Below are positions 50,250 through 61,494 of a DNA stretch of 64,000 nucleotides, one piece after another. The number at the start of each line of letters is the position of its first letter. Positions within the stretch are counted from its first letter, which is position 1. The DNA is from Massiliimalia timonensis (lineage in GTDB: Bacteria > Bacillota > Clostridia > Oscillospirales > Ruminococcaceae): positions 806,001-870,000 of the forward strand of contig NZ_FYDD01000003.1 of assembly GCF_900186585.1 (NCBI RefSeq). The letters are read 5' to 3'. Both the position numbers and the translations under genes were made by a program. The notes under the pieces are model-generated. The model was given only the letters and a program-made list of their open reading frames with translations. It did not search any database and was not told the DNA's origin.

Positions 50250-50882
50250 TTACTCAGCCAAAGCCTTCTCAATGTAATTGATAACAGTTTCGATTTCCGC
50301 TTTGCGAAGCTTTAAGCTGACTGTATTCACGATGAGCCGGGCTGAAATCGCCGTCACGTCCTCATAAACTTCCAGCCCGTTTTCCTTTAAGGTAGAGCCT
50401 GTTTCCACAATATCAACGATCGCGTCAGACAACCCCAGCAAAGGCGCCAGTTCTACGGACCCTTCTATTTTTACGATCTTGACATCCATTCCTTTGGATT
50501 CAAAAAATTGGTGCGTAACATTCGGGTACTTTGTCGCGATCGTTTTTTCCGCATAACCCGCGTAAAAATCCTCGCCCTTTTTCCCGGCTAAGGCAAATTT
50601 ACATCTTCCAAAGCCCAGATCGGCTACCTCAAAAAAAGTGCCGCCATACTCTAAAATCGTGTCCTTTCCCACGACCCCCATATCGCAGACGCCGTGTTCA
50701 ATGTAGGTGATCACGTCGGCCGCCTTTGCCAAAACGATCTCTAAATTGGCGTCAGGGATCTGTAAGATCAGCTTGCGGCCTTTATTGTGAAGCTGTTCAC
50801 AGTCAAACCCCAGCTTTTCAAACAGCTTAATCGTATCTTTTTCCAGTCTTCCCTTGGTCAGGGCAATTCTAATCGGACGCAT
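50250..50882 (-). CDS. hisG: ATP phosphoribosyltransferase, short form
   Basis: A 210-residue HisG of the short (HisG-S) type, lacking the C-terminal allosteric domain; it needs HisZ for activity and feedback control. TKGRLEKDTI near 9, the phosphate loop EGSVELAPLLGLSDAIVDIVETG region (short: LSDAIVDIVETGSTLKENG) near 155. Seven bases after hisZ. Confidence 0.96.
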   Translation of the reverse strand: MRPIRIALTKGRLEKDTIKLFEKLGFDCEQLHNKGRKLILQIPDANLEIVLAKAADVITYIEHGVCDMGVVGKDTILEYGGTFFEVADLGFGRCKFALAGKKGEDFYAGYAEKTIATKYPNVTHQFFESKGMDVKIVKIEGSVELAPLLGLSDAIVDIVETGSTLKENGLEVYEDVTAISARLIVNTVSLKLRKAEIETVINYIEKALAE

Positions 50883-50888
50883 ATTCTG

Positions 50889-52094
50889 TTATTCCCCTTT
50901 CCCGCAATACAGCACATCTACTGATTCTGAAATAATATCTACACGGCCGATCGCCTTTTGTTTAGCATACAAAAGCGCTTCCTCTCTGGTGTCGGAAAGG
51001 CTGTATTCTGAGCTGATCCCCTGTGCGGCAAGCTCCTGGATATGGGCAAACGCCGCTGTTTGATACCCTGCTTCTGAATAGACCAAAACAGAAATCGGCA
51101 AAATTTTGTGTTCCTGTACCGAAAGCAGAGCGTTCACTGCGGAATCCACGTTGACGCCAAACCCGACGGCGCCCCAGTCCTCCCCAAAAGCACGAAACAA
51201 ACCGTCGTACCGGCCGCCGGAAAGCACCTCTTCCCCATAGCCTTCCACATAGCCTTTAAAGACGATACCCGTATAATAATCAGTGCGGTTGACGATACCA
51301 AGGTCCACTGTAATATGCTCCTGCATCCCCATCTGGGACAAGAGCTGATACAATTCTTTCAGGTAAGCAAGCAGTCCTAAAATAACCGGGTCTGTCACCA
51401 TCATTTCCATCTGTGTAAAGACCTCTGCTCCGCCGAAGAACCGCGGAAGCTGTCTTAAAAGCGATACTTCTTCGGTGTCTTCTAGCTCATCCAGCATATC
51501 CTGCAAAGCCGGATAGTTCTTGGACTGGATCAGCTGACGGATCAGCTCTTTCTTTTCCTCCTCCACTGCAAGGGAGGAGATCAGCGCATTGAAGATCCCA
51601 ATATGGCCGATCTCCATGCGGAAATTCTCAATTTTCAGTTCCTGCAAGGCCCGCATGGCGGTGCTCAGTACTTCCAGATCTGCTTTTTGGTTCGATGGGC
51701 CGATCAGCTCGATCCCGGTCTGCATGATTTCGTCACTGCGGCCGCGCAGGGATTTATTTACAGAAAACACCGACTGGTTGTAGTAAAGCCGCAAAGGGAG
51801 CATCTCATTTTTTAAACGGGTCACCCCAAGCCGTGCGATCGGCATGGTGGAATCCGGCCGCAGAACCATCAGCCTTCCCTTTGCATCTACCAGCTTATAC
51901 ATCTGCTCCACAGGAATACTGTTTTCCATGGCTGTGAACACATCCAAAAATTCCAAACTGGGCGTTACCACCTCGTGATAGCCGCGAAGCTCAAAAGAAG
52001 TTTTTAAGGCTGTTTCGATCTGCCTTCTTAAAACTGCTTCTTCAAATAAATAATCCTTTGTCCCCTCCGGGGTGATCAGTTTATTTTTATCCAT
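50889..52094 (-). CDS. hisZ: ATP phosphoribosyltransferase regulatory subunit
   Basis: A 401-residue class II tRNA-synthetase-like protein related to HisRS without the anticodon-binding function. TPEGTKDYLFEEA near 8, LRPDSTMPIARLGVT near 78 and GGRYDGLFRAFG near 292. It activates short HisG and senses histidine. First gene of the operon; SD CGGAGGAACGAAG before ATG 52094. Confidence 0.93.
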   Translation of the reverse strand: MDKNKLITPEGTKDYLFEEAVLRRQIETALKTSFELRGYHEVVTPSLEFLDVFTAMENSIPVEQMYKLVDAKGRLMVLRPDSTMPIARLGVTRLKNEMLPLRLYYNQSVFSVNKSLRGRSDEIMQTGIELIGPSNQKADLEVLSTAMRALQELKIENFRMEIGHIGIFNALISSLAVEEEKKELIRQLIQSKNYPALQDMLDELEDTEEVSLLRQLPRFFGGAEVFTQMEMMVTDPVILGLLAYLKELYQLLSQMGMQEHITVDLGIVNRTDYYTGIVFKGYVEGYGEEVLSGGRYDGLFRAFGEDWGAVGFGVNVDSAVNALLSVQEHKILPISVLVYSEAGYQTAAFAHIQELAAQGISSEYSLSDTREEALLYAKQKAIGRVDIISESVDVLYCGKGE

Positions 52095-52122
52095 CTTCGT
52101 TCCTCCGCTTTGTTATGCTATC

Positions 52123-52151
52123 ACTTTACCATATTAATATAATAAAATCAA
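52123..52151 (-). promoter_or_regulatory. Sigma-A promoter of the his operon
   Basis: TTGATT (52146-52151 on the minus strand), 17-base spacer, TAAAGT (52123-52128). The leader is only about 22 bases, leaving no room for a T-box or attenuator. Confidence 0.7.
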
Positions 52152-52183
52152 GTGTTTTAATCAAATTTGTTTTATCTGTCTGA

Positions 52184-55100
52184 TTAAAAAAAGGTTACCT
52201 GCGCAGTTTTAGGCATGTCGCCAAACGCGCCCATGTTTTCCAGCAGTTCAATGACCGATTTGGAAACCCCCGCGCGGTTTTGTACCTCGTCAATCGAAAT
52301 AAAGGAACCCTCTTTCGCCGCTTCCTGCAAATTGCGGGCGGCAGCCTCGCCAAGCCCTTTTAAAGAAGTAAAGGGAAGGCGGATTTTTCCGTCTTCAATG
52401 GTGTACCGCGTCGCATCGGAATGATACAGGTCTACCGGCAAAAATTCAAATCCCCGGCAGATCATTTCATTGATGATAAGCAGGATATTGAACTCGTCGT
52501 CTTCCTTCACGCTTCTTTCATTCCCTTTGTGCAAAAGCTGCTCTAAACGGAATTTTACCGCCGATTTTCCCTTCACGGCCTCTTCAGCGTCAAAATCGCC
52601 GTTGCGTACGGTAAAGTAAGAGGCGTAAAATTCCAGCGGGTAATAAATCTTATACCAGCCAAGCCGTACCGCAGCGATGTCGTAAGCCGCAGCGTGCGCC
52701 TTTGGGAACATGTACTTGATCTTCATACAGCTGTCGATATACCATTCCGGCACATTGTGTTCCCGCATTGCAGAAAGATGCTCTTCGGTCAAAAGCTTTG
52801 TCGCTTTCCCCTTTCGGGTGATCTCCATGATCTTAAACGCCATGCCCGGTTCTAAGCCTTTATGGATCAGGTAGGTCATGATGCTGTCACGCGTCCCGAT
52901 CACCTCACTGATGGTACAGGTGCCGTTTTTGATTAGGTCTTGAGCGTTCCCAAGCCATACATCCGTTCCATGGGAAAGGCCGGAAATTTGCAGCAGGTCT
53001 GAAAAGTTTTTGGGCTGCGCGTCCACCAGCATCTGGCGGACAAAACTCGTTCCCATTTCCGGCAGGCCGAACGTCCCTGTTTCACTGTAAATGTCCTCCG
53101 GCGTCACACCCAGCGCTTCTGTAGAGGTAAACAGGCTGTACACCTTTGGATCATTCATTGGGACATCAGTTACACTGGTGTCCGTTAAATCCTCTAGGTG
53201 TTTATAATGGGTCGGACCAACGTGCCCCAGCTCGTCCAGCTTCAGGATCGTATCATGCAGGGAGTGGAAGTCAAAGTGGGTGGTGATAATATCGGAATTG
53301 GTATCATTCGCCGGATGCTGTACCGGTGTAAAATCATATACATCATACCGGTCCGGCACAACGACCATTCCCCCCGGATGCTGGCCCGTGGTCCGCTTCA
53401 CCCCGGTGCAGCCGATCGCCAGGCGGTTTTCCTCCGCTTTGTGTGCCACCCGGCCCACGTCATCCAGATATTTCATCACAAAGCCATAAGCGGTCTTATC
53501 TGCGACAGTGCCGATCGTTCCCGCTTTAAATACATGGTCTTTTCCAAATAGTTCTTCTGTGTACCGGTGTGCCCGTGATTGGTATTCATCGGAAAAGTTC
53601 AAGTCAATATCAGGCGCTTTGTCCCCGTTGAATCCAAGGAATGTTTCAAACGGGATGTCATGCCCGTCGCCTGTCAGCGGCGTACCACATTTCGGGCAAT
53701 TTTTTTCCGGCAGGTCAAACCCTGACCCCACAGAGCCGTCCGTAATAAATTCACTGTACTGACAATTTGGGCACAGATAATGCGGCGGCAGCGGGTTCAC
53801 CTCCGAAATACCGGACATCGTTGCCGCAAAAGAGGAGCCTACAGACCCACGGGAGCCAACCTGATAGCCGTCCTGCTCGGATTTGAATACCAGCTTTTGC
53901 GCGATCATGTAAAGCACTGCAAAACCATGCTTGATGATAGAGGTCAATTCCCGTTCCAAACGCTTGGCTACCAATTCCGGCAAGGGATCGCCGTACATCC
54001 GCTTTGCCTTTTCATAGCACAGCCGCTGCAGTTCTTCTTCTGATCCTTCGATCTCCGGAGTGTAGGTTCCTTTTGGAATGGGACGAATATCCCCGTCTAC
54101 CATATCCGCGATCAGGTTGGTGTTCTCCACCACTACTTCATAGGCGGTTTCCTCACCCAAATAATCAAATTCTTTCAGCATTTCCTCTGTGGTGCGCAGA
54201 TATAAGGGCGGTTGGTTTGCAAAATCTTTAAATTTCATCGCCGCCATTAAAATTTCCCGGAAAATACTATCGTTTTTATTTAAAAAGTGAACGTCACAGG
54301 TAGCGACAACTGGAATATTCAAGGCTTTTCCAAGGTTTACGATCGTCTGGTTAAATTCCTTTAACCGTTCATGATCCGGCACGATCCCCTCGCGGACCAT
54401 GTATTCGTTGTTCCCCAAAGGCTGGATCTCCAGATAATCATAGAATTTGGCAATGTCACACAGTTCGTTCCAAGATTTCCCGTCTACGATCGCCCGGAAC
54501 AGCTCACCTGCTTCACAGGCGCTTCCGATCAAAAGCCCTTCCCGGTATTTTGTCAGAACGCTTTTAGGAACCCTTGGTTTTTTGAAAAAATAATCCAAAT
54601 GGCCGTAAGAAACCAAGCGGTACAGATTTTTCAGTCCCGCCTGATTTTTTACCAGAATGATCTGGTGATAGGTTCTTAATTTTTTCGGGTCAGCCCCAGC
54701 CAGCGCGGTATTGATCTGCTGGAGTGTAGAAACCTGCTTTTGCTCCTTGAGCATCTGGGCAAGCTTTACAAAAATTTTAGCCAAAGTATCCGCGTCGTCA
54801 CAGGCACGGTGATGGTTAAAATCCCCTACCTGCAATTCCTTGGCAACAATATCCAGCTTATGCTTTTTTAGCTGCGGCAAAAGCTGGCGGCAGATCGGTA
54901 CTGTGTCGATCGAGGTAAACTCCCGGTTGATCTTCGCACGCCCGCAGGCCGCCTTGATAAAGCTCATATCAAACGGCGCGTTATGCGCGATCAACGGCGC
55001 GCCGTTGCAGAATTCCAGAAACTGCTTGAGAGCATCAGCTTCTTTGGGTGCGTCCGCAACCATTTCATCGGTGATCCCCGTCAGCTCCACGATTTTATGC

Positions 55101-56569
55101 GGGATAGCCTTTTCTGGATTCACAAAGGTATTGAATGATTCGATGATCTCCCCGTTTTTTACCCGTACGGCGCCGATTTCGGTCATCCGTTCTGTCGCTG
55201 GGCTTAAACCAGTGGTCTCCGTATCAAAAACAATGAACTCATCATCAAGGCTGCGGTCGTCTTGCCCCACAACAACATCAACGCAATCGTCTACAAAATA
55301 AGCCTCTACCCCGTAAAGAATCTTAAAATCCCCGCCGCTTTTACGGATACTATCCACCGTATTCATCGCTTCCGGGAAAGACTGCACCACTCCGTGGTCA
55401 GTGATCGCGATTGCTTTGTGTCCCCAGCCGTATGCGGTTTGAATCAGCTTTTCCGCGCTTGCAACAGCATCCATCGACGACATATTGGTATGCAGGTGCA
55501 GCTCTACTCGTTTTTTAGCTGCCTCGTCCTTTTTCTTATCCCGCTGAACCGTCATAATACTGCGCGGACGGATGGTGACATCGTTGGCATATTTATCAAA
55601 GCTTGCGTCTCCGTCTACCCAGATATATGAGCCTTTTTTCAGCTTGTCATAATCGTCCTTTTTCTTGACGTCGTCAAAAATCTTTAAGGTATTGGAACCA
55701 GTGTAATCCGTAAAGTCGATCGACAAAATAATCTTGTCTTCCCGTCTAGTCAGCCGGGAATCGACTGCAAAAACTTCGCCCCAGACCACAACATGTCCCG
55801 ATTCCGCAGATACCTGTGAAAGGTCGATCGGCTTTTCCCGGATCGGACGACCTACGATCAGTTCCGCAGATTCCGCGTGAAACGGCAGATCAGCACCATG
55901 AAACCGCACGACCTGCCGCGAAGACGGGCGTGACATAGGTTTTGCCGCACTCCTTTGAACAGAAGGTGCCGATGCGGCTTGCGGCGGAGGAGCGCCAAAA
56001 TCAACCGGTGCAGGCGGCGGAGGGGCTGTATAATCGATCGGCGGCAGCTCCGGCATAATGTTGGAAACATCTTCCTGAGTCATGCTTAATTTTCCGGTAA
56101 ATACCACCTCGACCCGGATTGAAAATTCGTCGTAAATCAAATCAGAAATCGTTTTTCTGACATTGACCTGTTCTAAAATCGTTTCCCCTCCGTTTTTCAG
56201 TTCAATGCTCAATATCTTATTTTCATATGTAGCAACCGCATTGTCAAAGTACCCGTTTATAACACTGACTCGCGATTTTAAAATAGATTTGATCTGTTCA
56301 AAATAACCCTCGTTAAACAAATCCGGCCGGTATTTCACTAAAAATGCAAATCGGTTTAGATGAAGCGCCTGCTTTAGATCCCGTTCCAGTTCTGTCCGAA
56401 GCCTCCAGTCAATGACCTGGGTCAGCTTGACAGTACAGATCACTAAATTTGCGTCCCGGTCGATCTCTATTTGAAGGATCTCGCCATCTGTTAAAAATAT
56501 CTGATATTTTTCCTTTTCCTGAATATAATTGCCAAAAATTTGTTCCAGGCTGTGATTCAATCGTGACAC
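52184..56569 (-). CDS. polC: DNA polymerase III PolC-type alpha subunit
   Basis: A 1461-residue Gram-positive replicative polymerase. In order: N-terminal domains, OB fold (about 230-325), PHP domain split by the 3'-5' exonuclease ([13 protein letters not shown] near 445, then [11 protein letters not shown] and HRACDDADT), a zinc motif CPNC...CPKCG near 935-955, the polymerase palm with [11 protein letters not shown] near 985, and a C-terminal helix-hairpin-helix. The linker at about 185-215 is Pro/Ala-rich. Start GTG 56569 has a weak ribosome site; an in-frame TTG three codons later is a fair alternative. Last gene of the pyrH-to-polC operon. Confidence 0.96.
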   Translation of the reverse strand: MSRLNHSLEQIFGNYIQEKEKYQIFLTDGEILQIEIDRDANLVICTVKLTQVIDWRLRTELERDLKQALHLNRFAFLVKYRPDLFNEGYFEQIKSILKSRVSVINGYFDNAVATYENKILSIELKNGGETILEQVNVRKTISDLIYDEFSIRVEVVFTGKLSMTQEDVSNIMPELPPIDYTAPPPPAPVDFGAPPPQAASAPSVQRSAAKPMSRPSSRQVVRFHGADLPFHAESAELIVGRPIREKPIDLSQVSAESGHVVVWGEVFAVDSRLTRREDKIILSIDFTDYTGSNTLKIFDDVKKKDDYDKLKKGSYIWVDGDASFDKYANDVTIRPRSIMTVQRDKKKDEAAKKRVELHLHTNMSSMDAVASAEKLIQTAYGWGHKAIAITDHGVVQSFPEAMNTVDSIRKSGGDFKILYGVEAYFVDDCVDVVVGQDDRSLDDEFIVFDTETTGLSPATERMTEIGAVRVKNGEIIESFNTFVNPEKAIPHKIVELTGITDEMVADAPKEADALKQFLEFCNGAPLIAHNAPFDMSFIKAACGRAKINREFTSIDTVPICRQLLPQLKKHKLDIVAKELQVGDFNHHRACDDADTLAKIFVKLAQMLKEQKQVSTLQQINTALAGADPKKLRTYHQIILVKNQAGLKNLYRLVSYGHLDYFFKKPRVPKSVLTKYREGLLIGSACEAGELFRAIVDGKSWNELCDIAKFYDYLEIQPLGNNEYMVREGIVPDHERLKEFNQTIVNLGKALNIPVVATCDVHFLNKNDSIFREILMAAMKFKDFANQPPLYLRTTEEMLKEFDYLGEETAYEVVVENTNLIADMVDGDIRPIPKGTYTPEIEGSEEELQRLCYEKAKRMYGDPLPELVAKRLERELTSIIKHGFAVLYMIAQKLVFKSEQDGYQVGSRGSVGSSFAATMSGISEVNPLPPHYLCPNCQYSEFITDGSVGSGFDLPEKNCPKCGTPLTGDGHDIPFETFLGFNGDKAPDIDLNFSDEYQSRAHRYTEELFGKDHVFKAGTIGTVADKTAYGFVMKYLDDVGRVAHKAEENRLAIGCTGVKRTTGQHPGGMVVVPDRYDVYDFTPVQHPANDTNSDIITTHFDFHSLHDTILKLDELGHVGPTHYKHLEDLTDTSVTDVPMNDPKVYSLFTSTEALGVTPEDIYSETGTFGLPEMGTSFVRQMLVDAQPKNFSDLLQISGLSHGTDVWLGNAQDLIKNGTCTISEVIGTRDSIMTYLIHKGLEPGMAFKIMEITRKGKATKLLTEEHLSAMREHNVPEWYIDSCMKIKYMFPKAHAAAYDIAAVRLGWYKIYYPLEFYASYFTVRNGDFDAEEAVKGKSAVKFRLEQLLHKGNERSVKEDDEFNILLIINEMICRGFEFLPVDLYHSDATRYTIEDGKIRLPFTSLKGLGEAAARNLQEAAKEGSFISIDEVQNRAGVSKSVIELLENMGAFGDMPKTAQVTFF

Positions 56570-56582
56570 CTACTTATCTTTC

Positions 56583-57626
56583 CTACATTGCTTCAATTTC
56601 TCGCAGAAGCTGCGTAATAACTTCCTCTTCCGGAATTTTACGGATGATCTCGCCTTTTTTGAATAAAACGGCGCAGCCATCGCCCCCGGCGATCCCAATA
56701 TCCGCTTCCCTTGCCTCGCCGGGGCCGTTTACAACACAGCCCATCACAGCGACCTTTAAATGCTTGTTGGAATCTTTCAGTGCTTCTTCGATCCGGGAAG
56801 CCAAACCGATCAGGTCGATCTTTGTCCTTCCGCAGGTCGGACAGGAAACGATCTCGATCCCGTCATTTCTAAGGCCCAGCGCGCGCAGAATATCCTTCGC
56901 CGCATAAATCTCCTTTACAGGGTCGGCGGTCAAAGACACGCGGATCGTATCTCCGATCCCATGCAGCAACAAACTGCCGATTCCCGCAGCAGACTTTACC
57001 AAGCCCATCCGCTCTGTCCCCGCCTCGGTCACTCCTAGGTGAAGCGGGTACGGGCACTGCTCCGCCAGCAGCTCATAGGCTGCTACCATCGTCGGCACGT
57101 GGGAGGATTTGATAGAGATCACAATATCATCAAAATCAAAGCGTTCCAGCAACCGGACATGATATAATGCGCTTTCCACCAAGGCTTCTGGGGTCGGCGC
57201 GCCATATTTCGCTAAAATATGCTTTTCCACACTGCCGGAATTCACACCGATCCGGATGGGAATCCCGCTGTTCCAGCAGGTATCCGCCACCTTTTTTACA
57301 TTTTCGTCAGAGCCAATGTTTCCCGGATTGATTCTGATTTTGTCGATCCCGGCGGCGGCACACTCCAAGGCCAAGCGGTAATCAAAATGAATATCCGCCA
57401 CCAGCGGGATGTGTATCCTTTCCTTGATTGCCGGCACAAGAGAAACAGCCTCTCTGTTAGGGATCGCCGCACGGACGATTTCGCAGCCAGCCTTTTCCAG
57501 CTGAACGGCCTGCGCAACGCTCCCGGCAATGTCCTCTGCCGGACGGTTAAGCATAGATTGTATCGTTACCCTTCCATCGCCTAAAACAATATCTTTTAAC
57601 TTCACCTGTTTTACAGTTCTTTTCAT
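56583..57626 (-). CDS. ispG: 4-hydroxy-3-methylbut-2-enyl diphosphate synthase (flavodoxin-type IspG)
   Basis: A 347-residue [4Fe-4S] enzyme of the MEP isoprenoid pathway. N-terminal TIM barrel (ADIHFDYRLALECA near 97, INPGNIG) and C-terminal cluster domain with CPTCGRTKIDL near 260 and GCVVNGPGEAREADIGIAGG near 302. Confidence 0.97.
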   Translation of the reverse strand: MKRTVKQVKLKDIVLGDGRVTIQSMLNRPAEDIAGSVAQAVQLEKAGCEIVRAAIPNREAVSLVPAIKERIHIPLVADIHFDYRLALECAAAGIDKIRINPGNIGSDENVKKVADTCWNSGIPIRIGVNSGSVEKHILAKYGAPTPEALVESALYHVRLLERFDFDDIVISIKSSHVPTMVAAYELLAEQCPYPLHLGVTEAGTERMGLVKSAAGIGSLLLHGIGDTIRVSLTADPVKEIYAAKDILRALGLRNDGIEIVSCPTCGRTKIDLIGLASRIEEALKDSNKHLKVAVMGCVVNGPGEAREADIGIAGGDGCAVLFKKGEIIRKIPEEEVITQLLREIEAM

Positions 57627-57641
57627 AAATATACTCCCTGA

Positions 57642-58721
57642 TCAGAATAGCCTGATAATATCCTTTAGTGTCACAATGATCATCAATCCAAAGAGGAAAA
57701 GCAGTCCAACGGCATGAATCAGCCCCTCATATTTTGCCGGGACAGGCTTTCTGAAGATCGCTTCGATCAAAATAAAGATAAGCCGTCCGCCATCTAACGC
57801 GGGGATCGGCAATAAATTGAATATCCCCACATTAATGGTAAGAAATGCAATCAGGATCAAAAGGTTCATCACGCTGATCGAGGCAGCCTGACCCAGCGCT
57901 TCCCCAACGCCCACTGGTCCGGATAATTGGTCAAACCCAACTTTTCCGGTCACAAGGTCACCTAAGGACACCCATACAAGCTTGCCCAAAGAAACCGCTC
58001 TGCCGGCACTGTAGCTTAATGTGCCCCCGACCGAATTTTCTACTGCCAATAATTTAAAATCAATATCCAGCTCCCGTTTGCTGTCCGTGATCTCTGTATA
58101 AAAAGTCACCTTTTCAATATTTTGTACGGTCCCATCGCGTTTGATCTGGAAATCAACTGTCCCATCATCGTCGCTTAAAATTTCTGTTATCACATCATCA
58201 TAAGTCAAGGTGCTGTGTCCGTTTACTTTTAAAATCTCATCTCCAACAGCCAGCCCGGCTGCCTGGGAAGCAGCGTTCTCCTGAAAAGATGCGATCTGCT
58301 TTGTGGGGACATGCTCCATGGTGGACACTGCCCCTACCAAAATCAGAAAGCCTAACAAAAGGTTCATCACAGCGCCGGCCACCACAATCAAAAAGCGTTT
58401 CCAAATCGGTTTATTGCAGAACGCCCGTTCATCCTTGGAAGCGGAGTCCTCCCCCTCCATGCTGACATATCCGCCGATTGGCAGAATACGGACCGAATAC
58501 TTTGTATTGCGGTTTACCGGCATCATTGTTCCGGTTTCAGGGTCCAGTTCCATCTCCTCAGACTTTTTCTGATGCGTAAAAATCGCCGGCCCCATCCCCA
58601 TAGAAAATTCCAGAACACGGACGCCGCACAGTTTCGCCACAATAAAATGTCCCAATTCGTGGATCATAATAATGACCCCAAAGACCAGAATGGTCAACAA
58701 GATCGTGATAGCTGAATTCAA
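57642..58721 (-). CDS. rseP: RseP-type site-2 intramembrane zinc metalloprotease
   Basis: A 359-residue membrane protease: HELGHF near 23, one PDZ domain (about 150-225) and the second active-site motif NLLPIPALDGGRL near 300. It cleaves membrane-bound regulators or signal peptides, such as anti-sigma factors. I prefer TTG 58721, preceded by GAAAGG, because a longer frame from 58778 overlaps dxr by 32 bases. Confidence 0.9.
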   Translation of the reverse strand: MNSAITILLTILVFGVIIMIHELGHFIVAKLCGVRVLEFSMGMGPAIFTHQKKSEEMELDPETGTMMPVNRNTKYSVRILPIGGYVSMEGEDSASKDERAFCNKPIWKRFLIVVAGAVMNLLLGFLILVGAVSTMEHVPTKQIASFQENAASQAAGLAVGDEILKVNGHSTLTYDDVITEILSDDDGTVDFQIKRDGTVQNIEKVTFYTEITDSKRELDIDFKLLAVENSVGGTLSYSAGRAVSLGKLVWVSLGDLVTGKVGFDQLSGPVGVGEALGQAASISVMNLLILIAFLTINVGIFNLLPIPALDGGRLIFILIEAIFRKPVPAKYEGLIHAVGLLFLFGLMIIVTLKDIIRLF

Positions 58722-58746
58722 AATATCATGCCTTTCCGTATCATAT

Positions 58747-59904
58747 TTAAGCGAGCATTCCTGCTTTTTCCAGTACAAAACGCCTTGCCGCTTTATCAGT
58801 ATTTATTATGTCGTCAACTGTAAAATTATTCTGATTTGGAATCGCATCCAAGGTTTCATATACTAACTCCCCAATTTTAAGGAACGTGATCTGTCCCTTC
58901 AAAAACAAATCGACGGCCTGTTCATTCGCCCCGTTTACCGCCGCCGGCATCAGCCCACCCATTGTGATCGCCTTGATACAAGCTTTCAGGCAGACAAAGG
59001 TATCATAATCCGGTTTTGAAAAACTCAAAGCGCCATAATCTGTTAAGGATAAAGGCTTTACAGGGCAGTCGATACGGTTTGGGTAGGTCAAAGCATATTG
59101 AATCGGGATCTTCATGTCCGGCACGCCAAGCTGGGCGATCACCGAATGATCCTCATATTCTACCGCCGAATGGATCACGCTTTCCCGGTGTACGATAACC
59201 TCGATCTGTTCTGGTTTCAAATCAAACAGCCACATCGCTTCAATAAATTCTAAGCCTTTGTTCATCAGGGTGGCAGAATCAATAGTAATTTTAGCCCCCA
59301 TACTCCAATTCGGATGCTTTAAGGCATCCTCCACAGTGACATTTCGCAATTCTTCTGCGGTTCTTCCATAAAAAGGCCCGCCGGAAGCGGTCAATAAAAT
59401 TTTGTGGATCCGGTTATGTTCGTTTCCCTGTAAAGATTGGAAAATAGCAGAGTGCTCACTGTCTACCGGATAGATCGGAACATTATTTTTCCGTGCGGCC
59501 TCAATGACCAGCTTCCCCCCGGTCACCAGCGTTTCTTTATTAGCTAGGGCGATCTCCTTTTTCGCTTCGATCGCCGCCAAGGTCGGGCGCAATCCGATCA
59601 TTCCTACGACAGAGTTCAGCACCATGTCTGCCTCCGGCATGACGGAAAGTTCTAAAAGCCCTTCCATACCGGTTACAACTTCAATGGAATCATCGCCAAG
59701 GAGCGCTTTTAATTCCCCGTATTTTTCCTTGCAAAAAATACAAACCTTTTTCGGCCGGAAGCGTTTTGCCTGTTCAGCCAGCAAGTTTACGTTATGATAT
59801 GCCGCAAGCCCACAAACTGGAAAGTTGTGGGCTTGACATACCTCTAACGCCTGTGTACCGATCGAACCGGTCGAACCTAAAATACAAAGCGTTTTCTGAT
59901 TCAT
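58747..59904 (-). CDS. dxr: 1-deoxy-D-xylulose 5-phosphate reductoisomerase
   Basis: A 385-residue NADPH enzyme of the MEP pathway. GSTGSIGTQALEV near 9, ANKETLVTGG near 122, the metal/substrate site PVDSEHSAIFQ near 145 and SMGAKITIDSATLMNKGLE-type loop (short: ITIDSATLMNKG) near 210. Two steps before ispG's product; both are in this operon. Confidence 0.97.
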   Translation of the reverse strand: MNQKTLCILGSTGSIGTQALEVCQAHNFPVCGLAAYHNVNLLAEQAKRFRPKKVCIFCKEKYGELKALLGDDSIEVVTGMEGLLELSVMPEADMVLNSVVGMIGLRPTLAAIEAKKEIALANKETLVTGGKLVIEAARKNNVPIYPVDSEHSAIFQSLQGNEHNRIHKILLTASGGPFYGRTAEELRNVTVEDALKHPNWSMGAKITIDSATLMNKGLEFIEAMWLFDLKPEQIEVIVHRESVIHSAVEYEDHSVIAQLGVPDMKIPIQYALTYPNRIDCPVKPLSLTDYGALSFSKPDYDTFVCLKACIKAITMGGLMPAAVNGANEQAVDLFLKGQITFLKIGELVYETLDAIPNQNNFTVDDIINTDKAARRFVLEKAGMLA

Positions 59905-59924
59905 CTTTCAGGATTGCTCCTTTC

Positions 59925-60755
59925 TTAAGCAACTGACAAAATTGGCATAAAATCACACATGACATAAACAAACGGCGCAATAAACAACACGCTGTCAAAG
60001 CGGTCGATGATCCCGCCGTGCCCAGGGATTACATTGCCAAAATCTTTGATGCCTGTTTGGCGCTTTACGATGGAGGCAAACAAATCCCCAAAGATTCCGA
60101 TCACGGACGCCGCAAAGGTAATGACCAAAAGCGCCACCAAATTTGCTTCTAAGTGGAAAGAATCCTCGGTAATCACAGTATAAACATAAGTAAAAGCTAC
60201 ATTGAAAATCACGCAGAAAACCACACCGCCGACCGCGCCTTCGATCGTTTTTTTCGGGCTGATATTCGCTGCAAGTTTATGTTTCCCAAACACTCTGCCA
60301 ATAAAATACGCACCCGCATCGGTGATCCAGCCGCAAAGAAAGATCAGCAGGATATAGTATACCCCGACCGGATATGCGTCACGAATAAATACAAAAGAGG
60401 ACAGCGCAAACGGAATCAATACAGATACCGTAAATGCGACTGCGGTCTGTTCAAATTTTAAAGTACTGTGCCTCGTAAACAAGATAACGATCATCGCAAC
60501 GATATATATCATGATGATCAAAATACGTTTTTCTTTGAGCATTGGGATATTGGTAAATGGAATCACGGCGGCAAACACCATAGAAAATACCAGCACGGCA
60601 GGATTCGTAACGTACTTGGTAGAATGCAGGAATTCATACACCCCGATCAAGCAGACCAGTGCGATCGCAATGTTCAGCGTAATGGTATTATAAAAGAATA
60701 GTACAGCAATTAAAATCGGTATCCCGACAGCCGCAGAAATAATTCTGGTTTTCAT
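59925..60755 (-). CDS. cdsA: Phosphatidate cytidylyltransferase
   Basis: A 276-residue membrane enzyme making CDP-diacylglycerol for phospholipids. About eight helices; the C-terminal signature KDFGNVIPGHGGIIDRFDS is present near 233. ATG 60755 follows GGAGG at 5 bases. Confidence 0.95.
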   Translation of the reverse strand: MKTRIISAAVGIPILIAVLFFYNTITLNIAIALVCLIGVYEFLHSTKYVTNPAVLVFSMVFAAVIPFTNIPMLKEKRILIIMIYIVAMIVILFTRHSTLKFEQTAVAFTVSVLIPFALSSFVFIRDAYPVGVYYILLIFLCGWITDAGAYFIGRVFGKHKLAANISPKKTIEGAVGGVVFCVIFNVAFTYVYTVITEDSFHLEANLVALLVITFAASVIGIFGDLFASIVKRQTGIKDFGNVIPGHGGIIDRFDSVLFIAPFVYVMCDFMPILSVA

Positions 60756-60780
60756 TTCGTCCTCCAAGCCTCTCTTTTAT

Positions 60781-61491
60781 TTAGACCCCGCCAAACCGGC
60801 GGTTCCGGGAAGCAAACTCCTCTAAAGCCTTGTCGATATAACTTTCATTAAAGTCCGGCCACAAAATTCGGTCCATAAACACATATTCCGCATAAGCGGA
60901 CTGCCAAATCAAAAAATTAGATAAACGGTATTCCCCACTTGGACGGATGATCAAATCAACATCAGGCTGGCCCTTGGTATAAAGATAATCGGAAACTGTT
61001 GCTTCAGTCACTGTTTCCGGGTTTAATTTTCCTGCCTGAATATCCCGGTTCATAGCGCGGAAAGCATGTACCAGCTCGTCCCGCCCGCCGTAATTGATCG
61101 CGATATTCAGATGCATCCCTGTAAACTGACGGCTTTCTTCCTCGCAGTCAGCAATCAGTTTCAGAATATCATCATCGAATCCCGACAGATCCCCTATAAA
61201 CTGAACCTGCACATTTTCATCCTTGTGGTTCGGCGCATCGATCAAATATTCGCGCAATAGCTCTATGATCGCACGAACTTCTTCCTGCGGCCGTTTCCAG
61301 TTTTCGGTAGAAAATGCGTAGACTGTTAAATACTGAATCCCGATCTGGTTACAGTAATGCACCACCTTACGAAAGGTTTTGGCGCCTATTTTATGGCCGG
61401 CTTGCCGCGGAAGCCCCCGCAGCTTCGCCCACCGGCCGTTTCCGTCCATAATGATCCCGATATGCTTTGGCAATAATTCTTTACTGATCAT
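60781..61491 (-). CDS. uppS: Undecaprenyl diphosphate synthase (cis-prenyltransferase)
   Basis: A 236-residue enzyme extending farnesyl diphosphate to the C55 carrier. HIGIIMDGNGRWAK near 11, AFSTENWKRP near 64, and RPSGEYRLSNFLIWQ near 187. Only 3 bases after frr. Confidence 0.97.
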   Translation of the reverse strand: MISKELLPKHIGIIMDGNGRWAKLRGLPRQAGHKIGAKTFRKVVHYCNQIGIQYLTVYAFSTENWKRPQEEVRAIIELLREYLIDAPNHKDENVQVQFIGDLSGFDDDILKLIADCEEESRQFTGMHLNIAINYGGRDELVHAFRAMNRDIQAGKLNPETVTEATVSDYLYTKGQPDVDLIIRPSGEYRLSNFLIWQSAYAEYVFMDRILWPDFNESYIDKALEEFASRNRRFGGV

Positions 61492-61494
61492 CGC

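Noticed and set aside
52095-52183. T-box upstream of hisZ
   Set aside because: The promoter lies about 22 bases before the start codon region, so there is no room; the AT-rich gap shows no specifier or antiterminator sequence.
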